Assembly (NCBI GenBank): GCA_948567375.1
Contig: OX419762.1
Location: 42,203,034-42,267,033, forward strand
Reading direction: 5' to 3'
Length of the DNA: 64,000 bases
Source: Lunularia cruciata
Lineage: Eukaryota; Streptophyta; Marchantiopsida; Lunulariales; Lunulariaceae
This document shows, piece by piece, positions 35,240-46,204 of the stretch. Positions within the stretch are counted from its first letter, which is position 1. Each line of letters starts with the position of its first letter. Position numbers and translations under genes: made by a program. The notes beneath the pieces are model-generated. The model was not told the origin of the DNA and did not search any database. It was given only the letters and a program-made list of their open reading frames with translations.

Positions 35240-36587
35240 TATAATACTCCAAGGATAGGAGAACACCGAAGAGAAACACAAAGCTTCATACTCAGTTTTA
35301 ATACTCCGAGGGTAGGAGACCTGAAGAGAAACACACCATGAGAAACACACACTTTCACACTCAAACTCTGATGCCCCAAAGGAGCACCTTCTCTTTATTA
35401 TATAGTCAAAGCGAATCTCCTCCAATGAAGCTCCACCATAGGATTAGGTACATAGATAGATGACATGTCAGCAAGCTCCACCCTTGGATTACTTACTTGG
35501 ATGGGTGACATGTTGGTCCTGGTCCTATCTGGTTGGTCAAACAAGCTTTGAATGGAGAGAATCTTTTAGGGAATCTTGTTGTGGGAATCTCAAAATCACG
35601 TGGGTGGGGTACCGTTGGAAAGCTCTCGATGAGACAAAGCAGGGGGGAGGGAAGGCCAGACTTTCCTCCATTGGGGGGGGGGGGGGCACTCCGCACATTT
35701 TCAAGGCCTAATTCACCCGTTTAGGCCTCCAAAATTGCCTTCAAAGATTTCAGGCATATTTTGGTTCCAACTCTATTAGTAGAAGTCCCCTTTTGGTGAT
35801 ACCTCTTTATGATCTATTCAGTCCATCCTATGTAACATCTTTCCAGATGTTACCAACCTAATTTTCACCTTCAAATCATATGTCTAGCTATTGGTTCTAA
35901 GGTTTTCAAATCTATTTTGGTTTTCTACTCTATTTGTAGAAATACCCTTTTGGCGATACTTCTATCTGATCTATTTTGACCATCATGTATAACATCATTC
36001 CAGATGTTACCAAACTGAATTTCACATCTAGATCATATGGTTAGCTCTTGGTATTACATCAATACTACTATGTCCCAAAGGAGAACCTTGTCTTTATTAT
36101 ATAATAAAGAGGATTCCGTCAAAGGAAGCTCCACCTTTGGTTCTAATACATGGATTGGTGACATGTCAACAAGCTCTACACTTAGATTAGTTGCATGGAT
36201 GGGTGACATGTTAGTCCTTGTCTTATTTGGTAGGTTAAACAGGTTTGACCAAAGAGAATCTTTAGAGGATCTTCCTTAGGAAACTCAAAATTGCATGGAT
36301 GATGTAGCATTGGAAAGCTCTTGATGAGACACATAGTAGAGGATAAAGGCAACCCATTTCCATAAATGTAAGGTATATCAGTCATTTTTAGACCTAATTT
36401 GTCTATTTAGGCCTCCAAAATTTACTTTGAAGTTTTTAGGGTGTTTTTGGCTCCTACTCTATTAGTAGAAGTACTCTTTTGGTGACACCTCTATCTGATC
36501 TACTTATTCTATCATATACAACATCCTTCTAGATGTTACCAAGCCAATTTCTACCTCTAGATAATATGTTTAGCTATTGGTAATACG
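35240..36587 (-). repeat. Right (5') LTR of element 1, split by a solo LTR
   Basis: The LTR occupies 35240-35296 and resumes at 36064, ending near 36587 (GCTATTGGTAATAC). Joined, the two parts are about 580 bp and align with the left LTR at 29500-30098. The starting TG has mutated to TA. Confidence 0.82.
35297..36058 (-). mobile_element. Solo LTR nested in the right LTR of element 1
   Basis: A complete 762-bp LTR of the longer subfamily, starting TTTAATACTCCGAGG (first G mutated) and ending GCTCTTGGTATTACA. It is flanked by a 5-bp target duplication, TCAGT at 35292-35296 and TCAAT at 36059-36063, one mismatch. No internal sequence remains, so it arose by LTR-LTR recombination. It carries a run of 14 G near 35673-35686. 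Confidence 0.88.
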
Positions 36588-37062
36588 CTTGCCTTGCCTT
36601 GTCATCTGCAAATCCACCTTGTCTTTAATGTTTCCAAATAGAAACCCTTTGTCTCTTATCCATCTTCCTTTTCCTCTCGTGTCCAACCCCCTTCTCTCCT
36701 TCCATACTTATCAATGATCATGAGGAGTATGAAGTTGATTGTATCCTTGTCCATTGCTACATTCCACATGGCCGCCAACAACATACAAAGTAGAAAGTCC
36801 CTTGGAAAGTGTATCCCCTCCATGATGCCAATTGGGAGCCTCTTTCTCATCTCTAGAATGCATAAATGGCCATCTAGGAGTTTGAAGCTTCCATGGTAAC
36901 AAGGACGTCACCAACTAGCGGTGGAGAATATGTAACAATATGGAGTTTATCTACAAGTTAGTCAAGACTAACAAAGTAGCAAATAGGCCAAATTAGCTAA
37001 GAATCATAAGAATATTCTAGAAGCATCTAGTTACTTGGTACCTTCCAAGTATTAGGTAATGT
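36588..37062. other. Spacer between elements 1 and 2
   Basis: No gene or repeat family was recognised. A 61-codon ORF at 36714-36899 (+) and its antisense frames look like chance. Confidence 0.4.
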
Positions 37063-37169
37063 GCATGCCAAGTGGTGACTTCTAGAAGGAAGCTTCTTGG
37101 CTAGCTTAGCTTGCACACCAAGTAGGTGGCTTCTAGAAAGAAGCTTCACAACTAGCTTAGCTTGCATAC
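37063..37169. repeat. Minisatellite, left part (about 51-bp period)
   Basis: Units begin GCATGCCAAGT or GCACACCAAGT, contain GGCTTCTAGAA-GAAGCTTC and end CTAGCTTAGCTT. Two units and the first bases of a third precede the element 2 insertion; the third continues after it at 44052. The array is therefore older than the insertion. Confidence 0.75.
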
Positions 37170-37927
37170 TGTAATACTCCAAGGATAGGAGACTTGAAGA
37201 GAAACACACCATGAGAAACACACACTTTCACACTCAAACTCTGATGCCCCAAAGGAGCACCTTCTCTTTATTATATAGGCAAAGCGGATCTCTTCCAATG
37301 AAGCTCCACCATAAGATTAGGTACATAAATAGGTGACATGTCAGCAAGCTCCACCCTTGGATAATTACTTGGATGGGTGACATGTTGGTCCTGGTCCTAT
37401 CTGGTTGGTCAAACAAGCTTTGATTGGAGAGAATCTTTTAGAGAATCTTCTTGTAGGAATCTCAAAATCACGTGGGTGAGGTATCGTTGGAAAGCTCTTG
37501 ACAAGACAAAGCAGGGGGGAGGGAAGGCCAGGCTTTCTTCAATTTGCAGGGGAGGGAGTGTGGACATTTTTGAGGCCTAATTCATCTGTTTAGGCCTCCA
37601 AAATTGCCTTCAAAGATTTCAGGCATATTTCGGTTCCAACTCTATTAGTAGAAGTCCCTTTTTGGTGATACCTCTTTCTGATCTATTCAGTCCATCTTGT
37701 GTAACATTCTTCCAGATGTTACCAACCCAATTCTCACCTTCAAATCATATGTCTAGCTATTGGTTCTAAGGTTTTCAAATCTATTTCGGTTTTTTACCCT
37801 ATTAGTAGAAGTACCCTTTTGGTGATACTTCTATCTGATCTACTTTGACCATCATGTATAACATCATTCCAGATGTTACCAAACTGAATTTCACATCTAG
37901 ATCATATGGTTAGCTCTTGGTATTACA
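37170..37927 (-). repeat. Left (3') LTR of element 2
   Basis: 758 bp, TGTAATACTCC to GGTATTACA. It is the reference full-length LTR for the longer subfamily and shows the stretch that was deleted from the partner LTR at 43715-44051. Confidence 0.92.
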
Positions 37928-37946
37928 AACCTCCCTCCTTTTAAGA
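37928..37946 (-). other. Polypurine tract of element 2
   Basis: On the minus strand this is CTTAAAAGGAGGGAGGTT, directly upstream of the 3' LTR. It is the expected plus-strand primer of reverse transcription and agrees with the leftward orientation. Confidence 0.75.
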
Positions 37947-38123
37947 CGCAACGTACTCGTTGTGCAACTGTTGCTCAAATGCTTGCACCAACACCGGTGC
38001 ATGTGTCAAATTGGCAGCGAGTTCCCAGGTTGCTTCATAAAGGGGGTAACCTTTCCACTGGACAAGATAATCCACCCGTGGATGACAAGTACCACACATG
38101 CGTTTTTGGAGAATACACTCCAC
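37941..38123 (-). pseudogene. Chromodomain at the integrase C-terminus of element 2
   Basis: The frame contains YLVQWKGYPLYEATWE followed by a helical tail (LVQAFEQQ), the typical chromodomain strand-strand-helix signature with the aromatic residues of YLVQWKGY and the Trp of ATWE. In related elements the domain binds modified histones and steers integration. It sits immediately before the polypurine tract, as expected. Confidence 0.85.
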
Positions 38124-38329
38124 TTCATATTCCCCGTTGCCATCAACGAGTGTCGGACAAGGTCAAATGTCTTGTGTGGAATGACCCAAGCCTGATCGGG
38201 GAGCATATCTGTGTAGTAGGGAAACATGGAACACTGGATGAATCTTCATGTGTGGTGGTAGCTCAAGGTGATAGGCCATAGTGCCGACTCGACAGAGAAT
38301 TGAGAAAGGCCCAATAACACGAGGTCTGA

Positions 38330-39029
38330 TGTAATACTCCGAGGACAAGAGAAGAGAGAAAACACAGATTGCACACTCAAACATTCGATGCCCCAAGGGA
38401 GCACCTTCTCTTTATTATATAGACAAAGAAGATCTCCTCCAAGGAAGCTCCACCATAGGATTAGGGACACAGATAGGTGACATGTCAGCAAGCTCCACCC
38501 TTGGATTACTTACTTGGATGGGTGACCTGTCTGGTCTAGGTCCTATCTGGTTGGTCAAACAAGCTTTGACCGGAGGGAATCTTCATGTAGGAATCTCAAA
38601 ATCACATGAGTAAGGTACTATTGGAAAGCTCTCGACGAGACAAACCAGGGGGAGGTAAGGCTAGCTACATTTTTGAGGCCTAATTCATCCGTTTAGGCCT
38701 CCAAAATTGCCTTCAAAGATTTTAGGCATATTTCGGTTCCTACTCTATTAGTAGAAGTCCCCTTTTGGTGATACCTCTTTCTGATCTGTTTAGTCCATCA
38801 TGTGTAATATCCTTCAAGATGTTACCAAACCAATTCTCACCTTTAAATCATATGTCTAGCTATTGGTTCTAAGGTTCTCAAGTCTATTTCGGTTTCTTCC
38901 CTATTAGTAGAAGTACTCTTTTGGTGATACTTCTATCTGATCTATTTTGACCATCATGTATAACATCATTCTAGATGTTGCCAAACCAAATTTCACATCT
39001 AGATCATATGGCTAACCCTTGGTATTACA
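38330..39029 (-). mobile_element. Solo LTR nested in the integrase region of element 2
   Basis: 700-bp LTR of the same family, TGTAATACTCCGAGG to CCCTTGGTATTACA, flanked by a perfect 5-bp duplication TCTGA (38325-38329 and 39030-39034). It interrupts the integrase C-terminal coding sequence, so this insertion is younger than element 2. Confidence 0.93.
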
Positions 39030-39034
39030 TCTGA

Positions 39035-40060
39035 GCTTACAAGGTCCCACTAATGTGAGGTTGGTTGTTGATAGCCACACCTGATCCCCAACATTGAACT
39101 CCATGTGCCTACGGTGTGCATCAACATCCTACTTTTGGCAATTTTGTGCAATCTATAATTTTTGCTTAGCGCTCTCCACCCCTTGTTGGATTTTAGAAAC
39201 AAATGTGTTGACTGTATCGACCTTGGTAACCACCGAACGGATCTTCATCAAGCTGGAAGGTGTGAAGAGATGCTCACCATACATGAGGAAGAACGGAATG
39301 ACTTGGGTGGATGCATTCACTGAATTGTTGTAAGCAAATTCTACCAACGGGAGTAGGGTGTCCCACCTCTCTTGCTCTTCTAAGGTGAAGCCGCGTAACA
39401 TGTCTTCAATAATGCAATTAACCAGCTCTGTTTATCCATCTGTTTGTAGGTGGTAAGTTGTGGACATGGCCAATTTGGTTTTGAAGAAACCAAAGAGGGT
39501 GCGCTAAAACAAACTCGTGAATTGAGTACCCCTATTGGTGATGAGTACTCGAGACAAGCCATGGTGAGAGAAGACTGCATCATGTATAATTGAGAAATTT
39601 GTGGAGCGGTCACCTCCTTGGTGGTAGGGCGTACATGAATCATTTTGCTCAGCTGGTCCACAAAGACCATGATAGAGTCAAATCTTGATGTAGTCTTGGG
39701 TAATTTACAAACGAGATCCATACACACTTGTTCCCAACATTGTGTAGGAGTGGAGAGAGGTTGTAGGAGCCCTGCAGAAGCTTGATTAGAAGCTTTGTTC
39801 TATAGTAAGCAATTGTGCACGTAGTCCATCACATCATTACTCATCTTGGGCCAATAGTAATGGCGCTGGATTGCATCCACGGTCTTGTCCACTCCAACAT
39901 GACTTGCAATGGCCGAATCATGATATTCCGCTAGAATGGTGGTGCACAATTCTGAAACATTTGGAATCCATAATCTGCCATCACAAAAGGTGAGTCCTTG
40001 GTTGCTAGTGACGCCTTTGGATGATTGCACTTCTACAATCTATGGATCAGTTTTTGTAGC
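39035..40060 (-). pseudogene. Element 2 integrase
   Basis: Frame 39800-40030 holds the zinc-binding region (YHDSAIASHVG, then HYYWPKM and YVHNC). Frame 39380-39727 starts MCMDLVCKLPKTTSRFDSIM (first catalytic Asp) and contains VFVDQLSKMIH, then loses frame before the second Asp. Frame 39153-39401 gives FAYNNSVNASTQVIPFFLMY and KIQQGVESAKQKL. At least three frameshifts separate these parts. Confidence 0.85.
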
Positions 40061-40690
40061 CGCCAAAATCTCTAGCCAGAATTTAGGGTTAATCTGAACC
40101 TATGCCACCAAGTTGTTTGCCATTAGCATGCGGGTGAATGCATCTGCAAGTTGCTTCTTACCTTCAACGTAGTTGATTGTCATGTTAAAGCATTGTCGCC
40201 ACTCTGCCCATCAAATTTGGCGACAAGATAGATCATTCTACGTCTTGAGATAGACTAAGGGTTTGTGGTCTATCCCTACCACAAATGCCTTCTCGCCTAG
40301 ATAGTGCTTCCAATGCTTGGTTGCCATGATGATGGCCAACTCTACTTGTTTTGTGGTGTGGTAGTTACGCTTTACCGGTAACAACTTTCAAGAGAAATAT
40401 GCAATGGGATGCCATCCGTCATGCCACTCTTGTTGTAGGACTGCTCCGATTGCTACGCTTGATGCATTTGTAGCCAACTTGATTGGACGTTTTGGGTCAT
40501 ACCACTTCAAGATTGGTGCATGTAGCAAGGCGGCTTTCAATTCTTGAAAGGCCAACTCTTGTGCGGTTCCCCATGTCCACTTCTTCCTCTTGCCAAGGAG
40601 TGTTGTTAAAGGCTGTGCAACCTTGGAAAAGTCCTTGAAAAATTGACGATAGAATCCCATCAAACCCAAGAAGCTCTTGAGTTGAGTCTG
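40061..40690 (-). pseudogene. Element 2 RNase H and RT connection
   Basis: Frame 40388-40669 reads MGLMGFYRQFFKDFSKVAQP, KRKKWTWGTAQELAFQELK and IKLATNASSVAIGAVLQQ. The first RNase H acidic residue, normally Asp in the T(D)AS motif, is Asn here (ATNAS). Further left the frame is broken but DNA similarity to the same region of element 1 continues. Confidence 0.82.
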
Positions 40691-40739
40691 AAATTCTAGG
40701 GCACTCCATTTTTGAATGACCTCTATTTATCTATCAATA

Positions 40740-41891
40740 CTTGAATACCCTCTGCACTTACTCTATGCTCCAAGTAGTCTAATTCAGACTTGCCAAACTC
40801 ACACTTTGAGATTTTGGCATATAATCGATTTTGTCTTAGAATCTAGAAGACTTCTTGTAGATGTTGTTTGTGTTCCGTCATTGTACTACTATATACCAAG
40901 ATGTTATCAAGGAAGACAATGACAGACTTATCCAAATATGGACAAAATATTTCATTCCTTAGACTCATGAAAGTGGCAAGTGTGTTGGTGAGACCAAAAG
41001 GCATCACGAGATACTCAAAGTGGCCATACCTGTTTCAAAAAGTAGTCTTGTACACATCCTCTTTGCAATTTGGATTTGATTGTAATTGCTCTGTAAATCT
41101 AGTTTGGTGAAGTGTCTTGCTCCATTGAGTTGATTGAATAGATCATCCATGCGAGGTAAGGGGTATTTGTTCTTCACTGTTTGCTGATTGAGACCCCGAT
41201 AGTCAATGCACATGTGCATTATACCGTCTTTCTTCTTCACAAACAAGACCAAAGCCCCATATGGTGATATACTAGGTTGGATGAACCCTTTATGCAAAAT
41301 ATCCTCAATTTGATTCTTGCACTCCTCCAACTCATGAGTTGATAGGCGATATGGGGCCTTACAGTGAGGTGTCTTCCTCAAGAGTGTCTCACTTTTATGA
41401 TCTACTCTCCTTTTTGGTGGTAATCTTGAGGGTAGATCATCAGGAAAGACATCTTGAAACTCATTTATGACATCCTTCAATTTCTCAAGAATTTGTCCCT
41501 TGAGTTGTGCACTTTGGACTTCTCTTATTAGACCCATGAAACACCTATCAATCTTATAGATAATTGTTTTCCCTATGACATAGAGAGGCAATTCTTGCCT
41601 ATGTGATTTTTCTTTACCCCCAATGATCGACCATTGGTGGGTTCTCACTACTTTCTTCCTCCAATCTACCATAGGGTTGTAATGCTCCATCCATGGCATA
41701 CCAAAGATTGTATCATAACGAGCTAATTGTATCACTCGCCATTCAATTACTTCTTGATATTTTCCTATAGAGAGTGTTACATGCTTGGGTAATGATTCAA
41801 TCCTCTTTGTTTGTCCGTTAGGTAACTCTACTTCTTCACTCTCACCTCTCTCTAGATCCATTTCCAATCTTATTGCATTAGAGCAAGACAT
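40740..41891 (-). pseudogene. Element 2 protease end and reverse transcriptase
   Basis: The frame 41004-41891 (295 codons) covers the protease tail ([17 protein letters not shown]) and RT fingers: [46 protein letters not shown] and [16 protein letters not shown] frameshift near 41030 leads to [14 protein letters not shown] and, at about 40905, [12 protein letters not shown]: the second catalytic aspartate of FxDD is Asn. This point change alone would abolish polymerase activity. Confidence 0.9.
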
Positions 41892-41990
41892 GAATCTATT
41901 AACACTGTCACTTGATTGCCTTCTAGGACCCCATTCACTACAATCAATTGTGAGGTTGCCTTTTGGTACCTTTGTGCACTCGTCTTCTTC
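41888..41990 (-). pseudogene. Element 2 protease active-site region, broken
   Basis: The minus strand encodes [20 protein letters not shown] followed by Cys and a frameshift, where an aspartic protease should read D-S/T-G. The glycine and a few following residues are missing. The catalytic aspartate itself is kept. Confidence 0.75.
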
Positions 41991-42079
41991 CTTCCCTCAC
42001 TTTTTTGCTTCCTTATTGAGCCAATAAGGCCGTGAGGTACATTTACTGGTGATCTTTGTTTTCCGAAGTGATTTCCACC

Positions 42080-42860
42080 TCCTCTTCTTCAATGCATCTC
42101 TCTATGTTGTTCAAAGATTGCTTGTATGAAGGTTGAGGGCCTTTGGGAAGTCGAGCACAACAATTGGTAGATATATGCCCAATACGACCACAATTGTAAC
42201 AACGGCGTTGTTCTCCTCGAGTTCCTTCTCCTCGTGGGACTCCATCTCTCCGTTCTTTTACCCGTCCTTGTTCTCCTTGAAGCAGTCGTGCTTCTCGGTC
42301 TCAAAACCAAGGGTTGCCCAATTCTATCGGTATTGGTCCACCCATGGGTGGCATTTCTGCCCAATAATGTTGAGGTGGAACTACTCCTTCACCTCCACCT
42401 AATGCTCCTACTATTCTTTGCGCACAAGCAATAACTTCAAATATCGTGCGGGGATTTTGTACCATGACTTCTTGGTGAACCCGCTCCTTCAACCCTCGTT
42501 TGAAATTATCAAGAGCCTCTACTGGACTCATGTCGGTTATTGTGACTTGTAGATCTAGAAATGCCTCCACATACTCTTGTATACTATTCTTCTGTTTCAA
42601 TCCCCATAGTTGGATCCGAGCCATCTGCACATAATCCACCGATTGGAAATTCTTCAGCAATCCTTCTTGCATTGCTATCTATGTGACCTTCCTTCTCTCG
42701 GCCAACATGGATCGTTCCCAAGCGTCGTACCATGTGAGGGCTTTATCTGTCAAGTACCCACATGCAAACCCGCTTGCAACATGCTCGGTGATATCTGTTG
42801 AGAACAACCAAAAATATTGATTCATTCTCGAGATCTAGTTCTCCACTACTCCCATCGTAT
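42080..42860 (-). pseudogene. Element 2 gag (capsid part and zinc knuckle)
   Basis: Frame 42301-42672 has the retrotransposon gag signature (LLKNFQSVDYVQMARIQLW, NSIQEYVEAFLDLQ, ALDNFKRGLKERV). In another frame near 42165-42210 an intact CCHC knuckle, CYNCGRIGHISTNC, is encoded. Gag forms the virus-like particle and binds RNA. Frame breaks lie between the two parts. Confidence 0.82.
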
Positions 42861-43701
42861 GCTGCTCCTTGTAAGGCTCGATGTTGCAGGTCTTCTTCAT
42901 CCGGAGTAGTAATGTGGCTTCATCATTGATAGGGTTTGTAGGCACAGGTGCCTCTCCAAGTACTTCAATTGTAGGTATTGGATTTTAAGACGACTCTTCT
43001 TCTTGCATTGCTTGATCATTCTTGAGGGTCTATGATTGACTTTGTAATGCCTCCATGGTCATCTTAATCTATCAAAATTTGTTCAACATCCCCTACATTC
43101 CTTGCACCAACTCCTGCAACTACGGATCCATAGTTCCTGTAACACTTGATTGCTTTACCCTAAACTTCAATAGAGAGTTAATATGATCACTTTGGAGGGC
43201 GTACAAACTATTGGAACTACCATTGGGACCTCATAAACTACCACTCGTTGGTAATATTCCTCACCAAAATTCCTGACCACGAAATCCCTAAACATCACTT
43301 TTGGTCTCACTACATAACAAATTTCTACTTGAGTGTTAAAAGGGAAAGGATTTGGGACATTCAAATCCATCACAACAAAATATAAATTGTCAAATCCCAC
43401 TCTCTATTGTAAATCACTACAGGCAAAATCACTGGGTTTGGCAAATTCATTACTGTATCCATGAACTCTGCTCCGAAGTGAAAAACCAAATACACACTCA
43501 CTTGCTCACGTTGAATGTACATAATCTTGATGTTCAATGGATTCAAGAACAGAAAGCGAGGCACTGGATATTGTCCTCTCGGAGCATCCATTCTATCCTC
43601 CTAATCTACCAACTACACCAGATTGTCTCTCCTCAAAATTACTCAGTCTCAGTAGCCCATGTTCTTCCAAGAGGGGTGATCTGCTCTCTTGGACAACACC
43701 T

Positions 43702-43713
43702 GCTCTAATACCA
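43702..43713 (-). other. Primer binding site of element 2
   Basis: Reads TGGTATTAGAGC on the minus strand, one mismatch from the initiator Met tRNA complement, two bases inside the right LTR. Confidence 0.85.
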
Positions 43714-43714
43714 T

Positions 43715-44051
43715 TGTAATACTCCGAGGATAGGAGATGTGAAGAGAAACACACCATGAGAAACACACACTTTCACACTCAAACTTTTGGTGATACCTCT
43801 TTATGATCTATTCAGTCCATCTTGTGTAACATTCTTCCAGATGTTACCAACCCAATTCTCACCTTCAAATCATATGTCTAGCCATTGGTTCTAAGGTTTT
43901 CAAATCTATTTTGGTTTTCTACTCTATTAGTAGAAATACCCTTTTGGTGATACTTCTATCTGATCTATTTTGACCATCATGTATAACATCATTCCAGATG
44001 TTCCAAACTGAATTTCACATCTAGATCATATGGCTAGCTCTTGGTATTACA
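43715..44051 (-). repeat. Right (5') LTR of element 2, internally deleted
   Basis: 337 bp against 758 bp for the partner. It matches the first about 70 bp of the left LTR up to CACACTCAAACT, then jumps to TTTGGTGATACC and follows the left LTR to its end. About 420 bp are missing; many remaining differences are C-T or G-A changes, as expected from methylated-C decay. Confidence 0.9.
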
Positions 44052-44200
44052 CATACCAAGTAAGCGACTTCTAGAAGGAAGCTCCTTGAGAAGTTTTCCG
44101 GTTAGCTTTGCTTGCACTCTAAGAAGGCGGCTTTCAAGAAGTTTTTTGATAAGCTTCTCAAGAGCCTTGCATGCCTCCCTAAAATTACCAAAGCCTAAGC
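44052..44200. repeat. Minisatellite, right part
   Basis: Continues the unit interrupted at 37169 (CATACCAAGTAAGCGACTTC) and adds a further degenerate unit starting GCACTCTAAGAAGGCGGC. Together with 37063-37169 it forms one array of about four to five units split by element 2. Confidence 0.7.
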
Positions 44201-45930
44201 TCATGCTAGGCATTCAAATGTTTCCTCATTCAAGAGTCCTAATTTGATCTTTCACTTTGATCTTCCATTCTCTTATTTCTCTCCTCAATCTTTTACAATG
44301 TGTGCTCTATCAACAATTTCCATTTCAATTTCAATTGCATTTGGAGTGTGCCTTGTCATTGATTTCAAATAAACTTGCATTATGATTAATTAATGTTTAT
44401 GGGATATCCTATAATAGTAAAATTCCACATGTTACCATTTTCACCTCTTATAAGTTATTTTATGGCTATGAGAGACCTCCCATAAACCCTTTTTTGATCC
44501 CTTCACTTACCTCTTGTGAAAAAACACTTTACTTGATCCATACAAAACCCTAAAACCTCTAATGTTCCAATAGTTCATTGGCATGCTTTAGTCAAGCCTC
44601 CGTACTTCAAGAGCTTTCTAGACAACAAATCTGATTGGATTTTGTTGGAGATGGCCACAATCTGTAAACATAAACAAGTGATTTTCACAAAAAACAAAAG
44701 GTTTTTTTAGTATTTCCATATCTAGGGCTTAGTCTTGCATGTTTTTTGTCTAATAGGAACCAAATTTGAAGAGCTTTCTAACACAACCAATATCAACTAA
44801 ATTTCACATCTTAATTCAACAAAGTGGTTTATTATTTCTAGTTAGTCAACTCCATGGGGTTATTATCATATAAGCACTGAAAAAAATTAATTATTATTGA
44901 AGAATCAAAAATATTAACCAATGTATTTATATATTTTACAAAACTTTCATGCAAAGCTACAGAATAAGCTCCATTCTACTTTCAAACCTCATAGTAATGA
45001 AACATCTATAAAGAGATTCAACATCCTGTCTAATAATCAGTTCCCAAAATTAATTAAAATTTTATGTTCCTCTAATGTTTGTATAAATAAATTAAGGATA
45101 TAATATTATTAATTTTTCCTAACTATATGAAAAAATGACTGGATTCTAAATATAAGTCTTGTACTTGTGAATATTTTGTAATTAAGAGATATAATCTTGG
45201 CATCATAATATATTTTTTTATATAGATTCGTTATAACTAGGATAGATTTCTTCAAATGAAATTGAAAATCTAATGAGTATTGAAACGAACCTCAAAGTCC
45301 GTCCTTTTGTGTTGATCATAAAAAACTTAGCGAATAGGTTTTATCAAGAATAATTGAATTGAATTAAAAAACTATAAACGATACAATACCGAACAATTCT
45401 GTTATGAAAACTTACGCTAAAGGTTGAATTATATGAAATCCAAAGACACATGGCAACTGCCAGTTGAGGAAGGTTTTTCCTAATAATATCTAACAATATC
45501 TCTTAATCTTTAAGCGTTTCACTGTAAGTTGTATGGAACATGTTGATTAAACGTCCTTTAAAATCACCGAAATAAGACTCACATAAACCTTCCAGCCTAA
45601 TTTGTCAAGAAATTTTCAAATAAATAAACATAAACACTGCATACGATACAACCTAGTTACATGCAAAAGTAGCTGAAAGATATTTTATGCACACTGGAAA
45701 AAATCCACTTTATATAGAATAAATAAATCTAGAGTCTCAAGTAGATTCCAGTATCCTTGAACATATTCTACACAAAATCATTAACATTTTGGCATATACA
45801 TTTTAAAGAACGTAAACTTTATCTGAAATAAGTCAACAGTTTCTGTCTTGTCACTATTCCGAGATCGTATCTAATATAATCACCACCGTAGATTCCTATT
45901 TTATTCATAGCATAGCCAGGTCTCTTCAAC
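44201..45930. other. AT-rich intergenic region
   Basis: No gene, RNA or mobile element was recognised. ORFs are short and of low complexity. Confidence 0.45.
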
Positions 45931-45933
45931 ATA

Positions 45934-46070
45934 GTACAGTACATTGCTCTCCTCCCTTTGCAACAGTTTAATTCTTGCAGGTGGTGAGTAATGAAATGTA
46001 CTGTAGCTCCATAACTCAGACTTTATACAGTACATACATACTGTATCAAGCTCAGCATTTCGTATAAATA
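45934..46070 (+). promoter_or_regulatory. GTAC-motif cluster followed by a TATA-like box
   Basis: Four GTAC cores occur at 45934, 45939, 45998 and 46030, and TATAAATA follows at 46063-46070. GTAC is the core bound by plant SBP-domain factors, including the copper-response regulators. No coding region starts downstream, so if this is a promoter the product would be non-coding or its exons are not recognisable. The call rests on motif spacing only. Confidence 0.25.
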
Positions 46071-46204
46071 CCCAGCTGATACCCCGAGCAGCAGATTCCC
46101 TACAATGTGTTCAGCACATTTGATTATTGTGCAGCACAATAGTTGTTGTTTTTGACTATTTTATTTTCTTCCTGCTAAAACAAACATAAAGTATCATAGA
46201 AGGT

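Larger units (their letters stand above)
29500..36587 (-). mobile_element. Chromodomain-type Ty3 retrotransposon, element 1 (decayed)
   Basis: Left LTR 29500 to about 30098; right (5') LTR at 35240-35296 plus 36064 to about 36587, interrupted by a solo LTR. Transcription is leftward: the primer site is just left of the right LTR, and gag, protease, RT, RNase H and integrase fragments follow from right to left. Coding frames are full of stops. A matching target duplication was not found: flanks are CAATG on the left and a GCTTG-like sequence on the right, suggesting rearrangement or recombination. Confidence 0.8.
37170..44051 (-). mobile_element. Chromodomain-type Ty3 retrotransposon, element 2 (full-length, inactive)
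   Basis: Left LTR 37170-37927, right LTR 43715-44051 (internally deleted), flanked by a perfect 5-bp target duplication CATAC (37165-37169 and 44052-44056). The order from right to left is primer site, gag, protease, RT, RNase H, integrase, chromodomain, polypurine tract. A solo LTR of the same family is inserted at 38330-39029. Frameshifts, a missing protease glycine and an Asp-to-Asn change in RT make it non-autonomous. Elements with an integrase chromodomain (chromoviruses) tend to target marked chromatin. Confidence 0.93.
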
